Source of the DNA: Hsuehochloa calcarea
Lineage: Eukaryota; Streptophyta; Magnoliopsida; Poales; Poaceae
Direction: 5' to 3'
Length of the DNA stretch: 64,000 nucleotides
Assembly (NCBI GenBank): GCA_036346395.1
Contig: CM070604.1
Coordinates: 31,585,662-31,649,661 of the forward strand
Shown: piece after piece, positions 54,403 through 64,000 of the stretch
How positions within the stretch are numbered: position 1 is the first letter of the stretch
How the letters are laid out: every line of letters begins with the position of its first letter
The notes under the pieces: generated by a model
Databases searched by the model: none
Seen by the model: only the letters and a program-made list of their open reading frames with translations
What the model was told of the DNA's origin: nothing
Program-made: the position numbers and the translations under genes

Positions 54403-55963
54403 CCGGTTACAAACAGTTAAACATACTTTTGTGTGGAATATCAGTGCCTCAAAACCAGATGACAAAATCATGAGACGTGATATATATTGTACATCCCGTA
54501 GGTTAATAGATAAAAAGGCTTTCATGAACTCAACCCTTGGCCATTAAAATGTATACCATTAGATGCAAGACTGACATAAAGAGCATTGTTGAAATAATAT
54601 AGGGAGCTCTTAGAAGATGTCAAGATATTTGCTATTGGTCTTTGTTTTTGGCTGAGGGAATTTTTTATTGATCTAGGCCATCCAGATTCAACATGATGGC
54701 TACAAGTAAGATCTTATAAGCTAACTTTAAACTAGGATAACTAAATGGTGCATGTCAAAATTTCGGGGCCGTTTGGTATGATTCCTAACTAAATGGTGTT
54801 TTGTTTATTACCACAATTAAGTATTGGCACGCACATGTCATACAGTGAGTTTTTTTTAACTAACTTTGACACACTTGTGACAGCCATTTTGATTACCACA
54901 CTTTGTCTAAATTTGGTAGTAGTAAAGTTAGCCATCAAACAAAATTGCCACATCAAGTTGTTCAGTATCTCCCACTCTTTGGAATTTTTGAATGAAACCA
55001 TATTAACACTTTCTTTATAGAAGGTTCTTTCTAAGACTTCCTTAACACAAGGTGCCCTCTACTAGCCTACATGTAGCAAAAAAAAAAAAAAAAACCTCAC
55101 TGTTGAGATTTACCTCTGGTAGAGGTAAGAACTGCATTAGAAAAGCCACACAAAGAACAGTTGGGTACGTAGGGGGCCTGAATCTGAGCATCTACAGACA
55201 AAACAAAGTAGGACTAGGGACAGAAGGCTTTTGGTGTCTTGTCCTGCCGAAACTAGTACTTTTCTGCAGGGAGGACTGGTGAAGATTGGCACCAGTCTAC
55301 ATTCGCGCGCGAGAGAAACCAATATTCCGAACGCATCCCCGGGCCTACACTAGGGTTTGAAATCTTGACCTGGTCACTCCCTTTTTCTAGACTCGACAGG
55401 ACAAAATTGAGCAAAAGCTGGCAATTTCCGATGTGGGAGTGACACGAGAGGAAGCAAAGACCGAAGACAGCTTAGGTGCGTGCGGTATCACATGAGTGAG
55501 ACTAAAAGGTTGCAAGTTTTAACCATACGAGGCAGTCCAAGTGCAAAGGTGAAATAGGAAACTATAGTAAAAAGAAAAGAAAAGAAAATAACTAGTCCTA
55601 AAACGCCATAACAAGCATCATTCTGAAGAAAAGTAGAGGTGAAAAGGCCGCGACAAGCATCATTCTAGAGCAAAATATTACAGGATGAAGCACTAACACT
55701 GGACCTACTGACCTTTCTTCCGGGAAATTGTTGCACTAATTGACCTCCACCCAAAAAAAACTGTCTTCCAATGTTGATACTTGGCCATGCACGACAGCAT
55801 GAGATTCGTTCATGACGAGTATAGATCTAGTTCAAAGATTCCCATATGATCAATCCAGCATGCATGCTCCACAAATCCAGGGCTTGCAAAGTGTAGCTTC
55901 TTCGTGTGAATCTTCTTGGATGTATCCTGAAGCTACGCTACTATCAAGAGCTTGAGATAGGAA
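54403..55963. other. 3' flank of the AT-hook gene and spacer
   Basis: AT-rich, with an A-run at 55078-55094. No separate gene is seen. Bases just below 55963 are probably the 3' untranslated region of the AT-hook gene. Confidence 0.4.
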
Positions 55964-56944
55964 TCAAAATGGTGGCCTGATGCTGCCCCTCCAACTCCCA
56001 AAGTTGTCCCCAGGCAACTGGTGGTAGCCACCCACATTCCCTCCAAGATTGTACAAGGACATGCCCAGCCCACCGCTGCCCCCACCGGCATCGCCTCCGG
56101 TCACCCCGGATGACTGCGATGCCGCAGGCTGCTGCGGCTGTGCGCTGGTTGACTGCGGTGGGCCTTGCGCTTCCGTGACGACTGTGGCTATGGCAGCCTC
56201 CTCTTCCTCCACCTCCAGCGGCAGACGCTCGTAGACGGCATTGGCGAACGACGCGGCCACGAGGACTACGGGCCCCGCGGCGACGAGCTGGCCGACCACG
56301 CTACCGCCGACCACCTGCCCCTGCCCGCCGGCGAGGAACACGGTGAGGCTGCTGGCCCCCGGCGGCGCGGGCGGCGGCAGCACCGTACCCGTGAGGGACA
56401 GGATCTCGAACTGCCCGCGCAGGGTGGCGACGAGGCTGCCCGGTGGCGACGCGCCTGGCTGGCGGAGCGCGACGTTAGCAACGGCGCCGCCGCCGCTGAG
56501 CACGCAGACGCCGCAGCCGCGGCGGCGCGCGTACACGGACAGGCAGTCGACGACGTCGGCGCCAGCGGCCACCTCGAGGACGTGGGAGTGGAGCGCGTTG
56601 GGGCTGTCCCGCGTCACGATGATGGGCGGCTTGGGCTTGTTCTTGGACCCCGGGGGCCTCCCGCGCGGGCGACGCGCCGGCCCGCCGGACCCCCCGCTGC
56701 CCTCCGCCAGCACCATGGCCAACGACGACGACGGCTGCTGGTCCGCGCCGCCCCTGGCCGGCTCAGAGTCGGCGCCGGCAGCTGGGTTCTTGCACGGTGA
56801 CGGCCTGGAGCACTGCTCCGCCTTGACGTGGGAGGCTGGGGAGAGCGGCGTCGATGGTTGTTGTTGCTGCTGCTGCTGCTGCGCTCGGAGGAGGTGGAGG
56901 TAGTGCGACGAACTCCCGCTGCCGCCGGGGTCCATTCCGGCCAT
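55964..56944 (-). CDS. AT-hook motif nuclear-localized (AHL) protein
   Basis: Single-exon ORF of 326 residues from MAGMDPGGSG to the stop at 55964. Residues 22-29 are a poly-Gln run. The AT hook, RRPRGRPPGSKNKPKPP, is at about 91-107, with the RGRP core and the GSKNKPKPP tail of type-I hooks, which binds the minor groove of AT-rich DNA. The PPC/DUF296 domain is at about 119-243, with SLVATLRGQFEILSLTGTVL, LTVFLAGGQGQVVGGSVVG and a C-terminal VAASFANAVYERLPLE. The PPC domain mediates trimer formation and contact with transcription factors. The C-terminal Gln/Ser/Gly-rich tail is typical. AHL proteins regulate growth, flowering and organ development in the nucleus. No intron or frame break is seen; the exact family member cannot be named. 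Confidence 0.93.
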   Translation of the reverse strand: MAGMDPGGSGSSSHYLHLLRAQQQQQQQQPSTPLSPASHVKAEQCSRPSPCKNPAAGADSEPARGGADQQPSSSLAMVLAEGSGGSGGPARRPRGRPPGSKNKPKPPIIVTRDSPNALHSHVLEVAAGADVVDCLSVYARRRGCGVCVLSGGGAVANVALRQPGASPPGSLVATLRGQFEILSLTGTVLPPPAPPGASSLTVFLAGGQGQVVGGSVVGQLVAAGPVVLVAASFANAVYERLPLEVEEEEAAIATVVTEAQGPPQSTSAQPQQPAASQSSGVTGGDAGGGSGGLGMSLYNLGGNVGGYHQLPGDNFGSWRGSIRPPF

Positions 56945-57589
56945 GGCGCTCTCATCGGCGCGCTCCCACCACTTACTTGCCGCCAGCTTCTTGATCTCTC
57001 GAGCCTCCCACCTCCTACCTAATTAAGCTACCCACCTGGCTTCTTGTTCCCCCTCTTCTCACCTGCGCAAACCTAAACATTCGATTGAACATGCACAAAT
57101 CAAAGGAAGAATCTTCTTTTCGATCTGTAGCTAGCTAGATACTGAATGAGTGTGTACTACTACTGTTCTTACCTACCCGACCAAAGCGAAGCGAAGCTTC
57201 CCCCTGACGTCGCTAGCTGCCTGCGCGCATCCAGAGGAAGCGAAGCGATCGAGAGTAGGCTTGCTATGGAGTGGAGTGGCGCAGCGGCAAAGGCAGGTGC
57301 GTGGGGGCGGCGCTTTAGACTTTGGAGCGCACGCGCGCATCATCGATCCCTGGCCTTAAAATCTTCATGGCCGGCGCAGCGCGGCGCGGCGCCGCTCAAG
57401 CAAAAGCTACAATAGAGGTAGGTGGGTGGAGTTTGGAACCAAGACGAAGTGGATATTGATTAGTATGCTAGCACTAGTTGAACGAAGGATTAAAGAGGCA
57501 GGTGAGGTAAGCAGGGCTTTTGCTAGGGCCGCTGCAAACGACGGGCGAATCAAAGGGGTAGAGCTGCTGGATAGAGCCGATCTGAGGCG
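56945..57589. other. Promoter and 5' leader region of the AHL gene
   Basis: The minus strand above 56944 has a pyrimidine/purine-biased leader and 'gctagctag' runs near 57127. Small open frames at 57146-57415 are not supported by any domain. From about 57590 transposon sequence begins. Confidence 0.4.
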
Positions 57590-59945
57590 TGATAATGTTG
57601 GCTCGGTTCATACACGATACGATTCGTATTGTTTATGGGTTAGGTCGGCACAGCACGATAGCTTCGATTGTGTCTGAACCGTCACCTTGGTATGGTATGA
57701 GCTCGGCACGACCCACATAGCACGTATGCAGAGGGGCCGATCGGCCAAGGGAGGCAGCCGGTGAGCCGAGCTAGAAGGAGAGGAGGGCGGGGCGACGCCG
57801 ACGCAGAGGAAGAAGGAAAGGGAGAGGAATTAGAGGAGGAGGGCGGGGCAGCGCTGGTGGCTGACGCGGAGGGAGGACAAGGCCGGGAGGAGGAGAGGAA
57901 GAGGAGGGCGGGGCGGCGCCAGTGACCGGAGCGAAGGGAGAAGAGGGAGGAGGAGGGTTGGGCGGTGCTGATGCGGAGGAAGGAGGGGGTGGCGCCAGTG
58001 TGGAGGTCGCCGGGCGTGTGGCGTCGGCGTGCAGCCGTGCCGTACTCGGCAGTGGCAGTGTCGCAGTGGGCAGCCGGGCAGGGGAAAAGAGAAGGCGGGC
58101 AAGCAGGGTAGGGGTGCTGGGCACGCCGGGAAGGTGGGCTCGTGGGCCGTGCCAGACACGGCCCGATTAAAATCCAGCCGTTGGCGTTTTTGCCCTTTTT
58201 ATTACCATTTGGCTGTTTAAAATAGCAATAAAATAAAATAAAATAAAATAATATGAATTTTTTTTCCTATAAATAGCCATCATACCCTCCTCATTTAGCA
58301 CCCATCCATTCCTCAGTCTCTCTTTCAAATTATGGTGTGCAAATTCACATTCGTTGTGAGATAATTTGGCAAAATTCAAAAAAAACTTTGCCAAATTTTG
58401 AAAAATTCAATTTTTGGCAGCAAGTCAACAAAAGAGGTACAATTCTATTTTTTTACATACTTTTATTGTTAGTACTTGTTATGCTAAAATAAAAGTAATA
58501 ATATTGTTAGTTTCGATTTTACAGTTTTTGTTATGGACAGTTACGACAACTTTGCTCTTGGTGATTACAAAATTTCACGGTGAAAATTGCGTCCATGGAG
58601 GCGGCTGCGGCTACATCAAGCCAACCGGAAGGGAAAGACGGAGTTTAGGGCTAAAAATTAGCTCGAGGCTCGTGATCCGTTTTGGTTCGAGCTCGTGAAT
58701 TTTTGAGCCACGCCGAGCACAGTATCTAGCTCGTCAAAAATTCGAGCCGAACTCGAGCCGCTCGTAAGCCGGTTCGCGGGCCCACGAGCCTGGTGCCCTC
58801 GATATCGCAAGCTCCACTATACCTAACACATATCGATCCCCAATTCGGCAATTCCATTTCCTCATCCAAAATTCCCCTTCAGACAACAACTAGGGATTTA
58901 GTAAAATACTACAATGACGCAGTAATGAAATAAATGAACTACTTAGTACGTGCGCATGTTTGGTGGCCCTAACCTCGGACATATAGAGTGGTCGGGTTAG
59001 GGAGGATTATCTTAGTGTAGTTGCTCATTATGTTAATGATAACTAAGTAATAGAGAAAATAATTATAGGTTTGAAATTAATTGATGTAGTACACACGGCC
59101 AAGAATACTGTGGACTGTATTATCAAAGTCGTGGAAGACTCTGGTCTTACAGATAATATATTCTCAATTACTTTAGACAATGTCGCTTCGAACTCTAGGG
59201 CCATGGATATTCTTAATTCAGTGCTGAGTACATATGCCGATTCATTCTTGCTACATCAGCGATGCGCTTGTCATATTATTTATCTTATAGTCAAATGTGG
59301 TTTGAAGAGATCGAGTTTGTATATGAAAGCTTTTCGCGATGCGATTTCTTTCTTGCATAATTCTAACGTAAGAATAACAACACATAAGAACTTCTACAAG
59401 GCGATGGGTGTACGTCCAATAAAGTTTGGTTTGGACATGCCGGTAAGATGAAACTCTTCTTGCCTAATGCTTAAGAGTCTTTTACTATATAAGAGTAATT
59501 TTCTGTTTTTATTCAAACACGCTATCAGAGCACTGATAGTAGTATACTATTTACTGAGCAACATTGGTTCATTGCTGAGAAAACAATACTATTTTTTTAA
59601 AAAATTTATGAGACTACTATTGCTTTGCCCGCTTTCTACCATCCAACATCTCCTATCATTGTGCATAGTATTTTACTGATTGCCACTCAATTGAAAATGT
59701 ACGAAAATAACTTAGTTTTACACGATGCTATTGTTGCTATGAAAAGTAAATAGCTTAAATATTGGAGAGCAATCCCTTAACTATATGTATTTGCATTTAT
59801 TTTAGATCCTAAAGCTAAAATTGAAGTATTTAGTAATGTACTTGATCTTCTTAGTGATGCTATAGGGCTAGACTATACTAACTATTTTGCAGAAGTTCGT
59901 TCTCGGTTACACGAGATTTACCAAGGGTATGAAAATAAGTTCTGG
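57590..59945 (+). mobile_element. Deleted hAT element with transposase remnant
   Basis: 57600-58170 is GC-rich with repeated 'ggcacagcacgat', 'ctcggcacgaccc' and 'gtgccagacacggcccg' motifs, the subterminal style of grass hAT transposons. It is followed by 'gccgttggcgtttttgccc', an (aaaat)n run and a TATA 'cctataaatagcc' (58266-58278). A second hAT-like end rich in 'gctcgag' lies at 58640-58800. The 3' half of a hAT transposase follows at about 58980-59945. The N-terminal BED-finger part is missing. Boundaries are approximate and the right end is cut by copia DNA. Confidence 0.5.
58980..59945 (+). pseudogene. hAT transposase remnant (RICESLEEPER/Ac-like)
   Basis: 59071-59460 reads NIFSITLDNVASNSRAMDIL, SFLLHQRCACHIIYLIVK, then GVRPIKFGLDMPVR, the hAT catalytic region with the LD-N and C-x2-H signatures. 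After a stop and frame changes, pieces such as EKTILFF, YHPTSPII and FAFILDPKAKIEVF (near 59790-59830) continue towards the dimerisation domain, which is cut off at about 59945. This family cuts and pastes hAT elements; this copy is clearly dead. Confidence 0.8.
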
Positions 59946-60426
59946 TGAGTGAAAGATCTAGACCCGCCATTATGAGTTAATGGAGTGTTTTGGTGATTAA
60001 TGACAAATATATTTGTGAGACTAATATTTTTATTGTTATATCTAGTGTGTAGTCTCATTTGGATATAAAGGTAAAATTCAACGAGGTATGCATTCGACAT
60101 CATATTTCTTATATATTGTTGCATTCCTCGGAGCCAAAATATAGGTTGAATCCCACCATAAGTCTAACTTGAATATGTGCATATGTTTCTATTACACATT
60201 TTTGTATGCACACATTTAAGGGGAGTTCACTCTATATTTTATGGTTTCATTAGTACTGATCCATATTCCGTTCTCCACATATATTTGGGATCTCTACTTT
60301 GAAATATATCCTTGAGTATATATAAAACTTGTGTAGTTCGTATATACTCATTTGTTCTCTCATTTATCTACATTCAATTATGAGAAATTGAAGTGGTTAT
60401 CATCAATTACCAAAGAGGGAAAGATT
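59946..60426 (+). repeat. SIRE/Maximus copia remnant: LTR start and internal 3' end
   Basis: 59946-60020 (with 'ccattatgagttaatgg' and 'tgattaatgac') resembles the start of the LTR at 60427. 60200-60426 looks like the stretch that precedes the 3' LTR in SIRE-type elements, with 'aaggggagttc' and finally 'ccaaagagggaaagat', a polypurine tract. Most of the element between these pieces is deleted. Confidence 0.5.
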
Positions 60427-60559
60427 GAAGTATCTTGTCCCACCATTATGAGTTAATGGTATAATGTGGTAATTAATGATAATCATATTATAGAACTAAC
60501 TATTTCCATGAGTTGGATGAATATGTTATGTTCCAAAGTGATGAAGACTTAGGATGACA

Positions 60560-60860
60560 TCATGAGTTGATCGTCATCAAGTCAAGGTTCAAGTAAAGGA
60601 TGCATCATGTGTTGATGCATATAAAGAGCTTGAAGAAAAGAAAATCATCGTGTGTCGATGGTGATTCAAGAAGAGGAGATGGTCATGTGTTGATCATCAA
60701 GTCAAGAGAAGACTCGTCATATGTTGATGGAGGTCAAGTAAAGGATGCATCATGTGTTGATGTATATCAAGACTCGGGATGAAGGATGTCATCATGAGTT
60801 GATGAGCATCGAGTCAAAATCCCGAAGTAAAAGAAATCATCATGTGTTGATGATTATCAA
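60560..60860 (+). repeat. 'catcatgtgttgatg' repeats in the copia LTR
   Basis: Around nine copies of 'tcat(g/c)atgtgttgatg' variants, spaced irregularly and alternating with 'tcaagtcaag'. Confidence 0.75.
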
Positions 60861-61107
60861 AGCCAATGACCCGGACTTGAAGTGAAGATGTGTGTCATCA
60901 AGCTTCAAAAAGATGCTTAAGGCAAAGATATGACTAGCTAGGGTTAAGGATGTGTTTCTAGACTTTTACCGCTCTTGGTGTTTGGTTGGAAGACCAGGTT
61001 GCTAGTATAGGTTATCGTATTATTAAGAGGGGTCTTGACTAGTAGCATGAGTTAGTCATGTGTTGATAGCTCATTGTGTTTGCTCTAGCTCATCTATGCA
61101 TGGTGTT

Positions 61108-61465
61108 ATTATTTGCGAATGTGTTTTGCAAATAGTCGAGGCTCATGCATTTAATCTTTGTAGTATGTGATTAAAATTTGCAAATGTATTTTGCAAATGG
61201 TTGAAGTCCATGCACCTTAACCTTGGGGCATGTTGCTATTATTTGCGAATGTGTTTTGCAAATAATTGATGCTCATGCATGATCTTTGTAGCATGTGACT
61301 TTAGTTTGCAAATATGTTTTGCAAATGGTTTTAGTCCATGTATCTTATTCCTTGTGGTGTGATTCTAAAAGTTGGTAAATGTGGTTTGTAACTTGTTGAG
61401 AAACTTACCTTTAACTCTTGTTTGAATCGCAAGTCAATTGGCAAATGTGTTTTACAAATTGATTT
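61108..61465 (+). repeat. 'tttgcgaatgtgttttgcaa' repeats, about 65-bp spacing
   Basis: Copies near 61111, 61177, 61231, 61304 and 61440, each an imperfect inverted repeat (ttgcaaat...tttgcaa) followed by 'tcatgcat'-like text. Confidence 0.75.
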
Positions 61466-61484
61466 TTTCTCAAGAATATCGGTA

Positions 61485-62035
61485 GTTCCGACGTTAAGTA
61501 AGCGGAACTACCGCTGTGCGGTAGTACCGGAGTTCTTGTAGTGGAACTACCGCAACCCGGATGGTCCGAAAATCTGGCGGTACGCTTTTTTTTTCCAAAG
61601 AGACACCTTTTTGAGTTTTATTGCTCTCTTGAAAGTGCGGTAGTTCCGGAGTTGTTTGGGTGGAACTACCACAAGTCAGCCGTACCAAAATTTTTGCGGT
61701 ACGTTTTTTACAGAACGACGCATTTTGGAGTTTTGGTTTGCTTTTTGAAAGTCGTTAGTACCGCTGTGCTTTGAGTGGAACTACCACAGATCGGTAATTT
61801 CGAAAAATGAACGGCGGTATGTTTTTTCAGTAGGTGTCATGTGTTGGACCTAAGTGAAAGCGGTAGTACCGCCCTTCAGAAACGGAACGATCGAAGATCA
61901 GAACTACCGCGTATTGGTTGGTGGTAGTACCGTATTGCACTTTTCAACGGCTAGTTTCTCATCTGATATAGCTGTTACTGTGCTTGTCATGTAGCTACGG
62001 TAGTACCGGCCATTGAACAGCGGTAGTACCGCTTG
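61485..62035 (+). repeat. 'cggtagtaccg' palindromic repeats in the copia LTR U3
   Basis: More than fifteen occurrences of 'cggtagt(a/t)ccg' or its complement 'ggaactaccgc' upstream of the LTR TATA box at 62085. The unit is nearly self-complementary. Confidence 0.75.
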
Positions 62036-62084
62036 TGTTGATTTTTTCAGTATTTTTTTTCCAACGGCTAGTTTTTGTGTGTGG

Positions 62085-62093
62085 CTATATATA
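62085..62093 (+). promoter_or_regulatory. TATA box of the SIRE-like LTR
   Basis: 'gctatatatacc' lies downstream of the repeat-rich U3 and in the right position for a plus-oriented LTR promoter. Confidence 0.55.
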
Positions 62094-62882
62094 CCTACCT
62101 TGGCCGGTTGGGAAATAATCTTTGGCACCTCAATTATTCTCTTGAGCAAAGAGAAAGCCCTCCCATCTCTTATGTACATGTGTTGCACTTAGTGAGCTTG
62201 GAGAGCAAACCCTAAGTGTATGTGTTGCCTTAGGTAGTGTATTGTGTATCCATGGAGCTTTAGACACTTGATTAGTTCAAGTGAAAGTCGTAGACTTGTT
62301 ACTCTTGGTGTTTGCCGACACCTAGAAGACTTGGAGGCGTCATGGACTGGTGATATTCTCAAGAAGCTTGTGAGAATACCCGGCGTAGTTGTGAGTGGTT
62401 TGGTGCTCGCCATCTCCGGAGTGGAGGAAGAGCAACCCGAGTGGATCGAGGTGTTGGTTCGTGTTGTGAGAACCGGTCCAAGTGGTTAGACTTACCTCGG
62501 AGGTGTTGGCTCAATTGAGGAGCCGGTCCAATGCGGTTGGGCTTACCTCAACGTGGATTAGGGGAGACCGGTAATTCTCCGAACACCATGGTAAAAGATC
62601 ATCGTGTCATTGTGGTTTGTTCTTGTGTTTTACCTTATGCAATTTACCTTCATAGAATTCAATTGCTTACTTGTATTTGGTTAATTGTTTGTATATTTGT
62701 GTAATTGCAATCATTATCAATAGTCTTAATGTTGGTGCACTTAGTGGAAACTAGTTGATCTAGGCTTTAATTGTGCAAAAAGAATTTGTTGTTAGCTTCC
62801 GCATTATAAATTAGTTTTAACCAAAGAAGTTTTTTTTAAAACCGCCTATTCACCCCCTAGTTGGCCTCCTCGATCTTATAAG

Positions 62883-62893
62883 TGGTATCAGAG
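62883..62893 (+). promoter_or_regulatory. PBS of the SIRE-like copia element
   Basis: TGGTATCAGAG, complementary to initiator tRNA-Met, immediately follows the LTR end on the plus strand. Confidence 0.85.
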
Positions 62894-62937
62894 ATTGGTC
62901 TCTCATTTATTATACTTAACCGTCTAGAGAGTAAAGG

Positions 62938-63830
62938 ATGACGACTAGTGATTTAGTGCACTTAGGTGAAGCACCTCTATTTGATGGCACAAACTATGCT
63001 CATTGAAAAATCCAAATATCATGTTATTTTAAGGCCATGGGCCTAAATATATGGTAGAATGTAGATGTAGGCTTTTCTCCTCTATTGGATCATCGTACCA
63101 CAACATTTGACTAAGTGAAATGCCTACATCTCGATGCTCAAGCAATTAACGCTTTATTTAGTGCTTTTAGTGTAGAGGTATTCGATGAGGTATGCAATCT
63201 CAAGAGCTCTCATGAGATGTGAACATATCTTCAAGTTCATTACGAAATGTCCACCTCTACTAGTGATGATTGTATAGAAGAATGGATGTTGGGAGAAGAA
63301 TACTCAACCTCTAGTTCTGACAATGACGAGTCCTCAACTCCATCCACATCACCCCATTGCTTTATGGCTAAAGGTAATAAAGAGATAAATAATGACGAGC
63401 CCACTTATGTTGAGTTGATGGATATGTTAGAAGAGCTTAATGAATATTTAGGAAAGGAGTAATTAAAATTCAAAGTTTTGAAGAAATAGTATGTCTCACT
63501 TCAAAATAATTATAATGTTTTAAAAGATGAATATGAAACTCTCATCCTAAATAAGCTAAATAAGTCTAAGGTGGATATAGGTATTGCATACAATTTACTA
63601 GATGATATGCCATGTATAGCTTCTAGCTCTTGCATTTCATCTAAGGTTAGCATATTCATTTCATGTGATGATTTACTTGATATGCTTTGTTGCTCAAAAA
63701 TAGATTCTTCTATTTCCTCTATGTCTTATGATACTAACCTTGTAGAGGAAAATAAAGAGCTCAAGGCCCAAGTCACAAAATGAAAAGTTAACTTGGAAAG
63801 AAGCTCAAAAGGAAAGGCCACTCTCGACGA
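62938..63830 (+). pseudogene. SIRE/Maximus-like copia gag, broken
   Basis: From the ATG at 62938 the plus strand reads MTTSDLVHLGEAPLFDGTNY, then ISCYFKAMGLNIW and LDAQAINALFSAFS, the Gag of SIRE/Maximus-type Ty1-copia elements. Next come an acidic Ser-rich segment (63247-63462), a helical stretch and EENKELKAQVTK near 63750. Stops interrupt it at about 63004, 63055, 63110 and later, and a large part of the capsid domain is missing before 63247. Pol would lie beyond 63840, but the sequence there changes character and no pol motif is seen before the window ends. Confidence 0.8.
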
Positions 63831-64000
63831 TATATTGAGCAGGACGACGTGGAGGGAGAAGATCGGGAGGGGGTGGTGCCTGTAGGTTAACAGGTAGGCT
63901 ACGCTAGCTACAACAATTTGTCTTCTACTGTGTTCAACCAGAAAACATACGTGTAAGGGAGTCATGGATAGTTACCACTAGATGCGCTGCGCAGCGGAAG
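63831..64000. other. Right edge of the window
   Basis: GC rises abruptly after 63830 ('gacgtggagggagaagatcg') and the copia gag frame stops, suggesting a junction with other DNA. Too short to classify. Confidence 0.35.

Larger units (their letters stand above)
60427..62878 (+). repeat. SIRE/Maximus-like copia LTR (about 2.45 kb)
   Basis: It begins TGAAGTATCTTGTCCCACC directly after a PPT-like tract and ends just before the PBS at 62883. The U3 holds several repeat families: 'catcatgtgttgatg' units (60560-60860), 'tttgcgaatgtgttttgcaa' units (61108-61465) and 'cggtagtaccg' units (61485-62035). A TATA box lies at 62085-62093. No host gene is inside. Confidence 0.7.

Noticed and set aside
56165..56903. 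Open frames of about 210-220 residues on plus
   Set aside because: Antisense to the AHL coding exon; composition artefacts.
60560..61465. Regularly spaced short repeats, CRISPR-like at first sight
   Set aside because: Imperfect units, irregular spacers, eukaryotic LTR context; there is no CRISPR in plant nuclear DNA.

Overview
The window is plant nuclear DNA, almost certainly from a grass. The evidence is intron-containing GC-rich plant genes, Ty3/gypsy elements with very long LTRs that begin TGTAA and are primed by initiator tRNA-Met, SIRE/Maximus-type copia DNA, a CACTA family with 'cacagacggtt' subterminal repeats, hAT elements and Mutator-like elements (MULEs). The species cannot be fixed from the sequence alone. 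Only three ordinary host genes are supported: a small basic plant protein with a C-terminal RSNSFY...CLEFI motif (19486-19935, +), an NADPH-dependent thioredoxin reductase of the NTRA/NTRB type in two exons (28235-31842, +), and an AT-hook/PPC nuclear protein of the AHL family (55964-56944, -). Nearly everything else is transposable-element DNA.

Layout. 1-10326: a Ty3/gypsy chromovirus-like element on the minus strand (gypsy A). It has a 3.2-kb 5' LTR, PBS, an extra ORF before gag, broken gag-pol and a PPT; its 3' LTR runs off the left edge. It carries a 949-bp solo LTR at its RNase H/integrase junction and is itself inserted in the gag of a second gypsy element (gypsy B, 10327-13459). 13460-18429: a decayed repeat with degenerate internal repeats and a plus-oriented LTR-like 3' end, interrupted by a solo LTR (15704-17940) related to gypsy B. 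18430-21800: small host gene, a perfect hAT MITE and spacer. 21850-28200: minisatellites, a possible LTR, a broken CACTA end, hAT-like ends and a SIRE-type LTR. 28235-31842: thioredoxin reductase.

33209-44034 is a three-level nest with every target-site duplication still readable. A MULE (9-bp TSD ccaatatgc, about 400-bp TIRs) contains a decayed transposase and a convergent companion gene. Its left TIR is split by a CACTA element (3-bp TSD tac) carrying a class III peroxidase gene fragment. That fragment is in turn split by a gag-only LTR retrotransposon (5-bp TSD atcga, nearly identical LTRs).

46668-54393 is a second MULE (9-bp TSD aagaaatta, 250-300-bp TIRs) with no transposase. It carries three cargo genes, all on the plus strand: a plant mobile domain (PMD) gene, a short two-exon GRF-type zinc-finger gene that still reads open, and a GRF-like/coiled-coil gene homologous to the companion gene of the first MULE. 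57590-64000: a deleted hAT element with transposase remnants, then SIRE/Maximus copia sequence in which one LTR has an internal 3' end on its left and PBS plus gag on its right.

The most interesting biology is the shared GRF/coiled-coil companion gene of the two MULEs. In the transposase-bearing MULE it is convergent to the transposase and lies behind a TATA box in the opposite TIR, the layout of mudrA/mudrB in maize MuDR. In the second MULE it travels with PMD and GRF genes.
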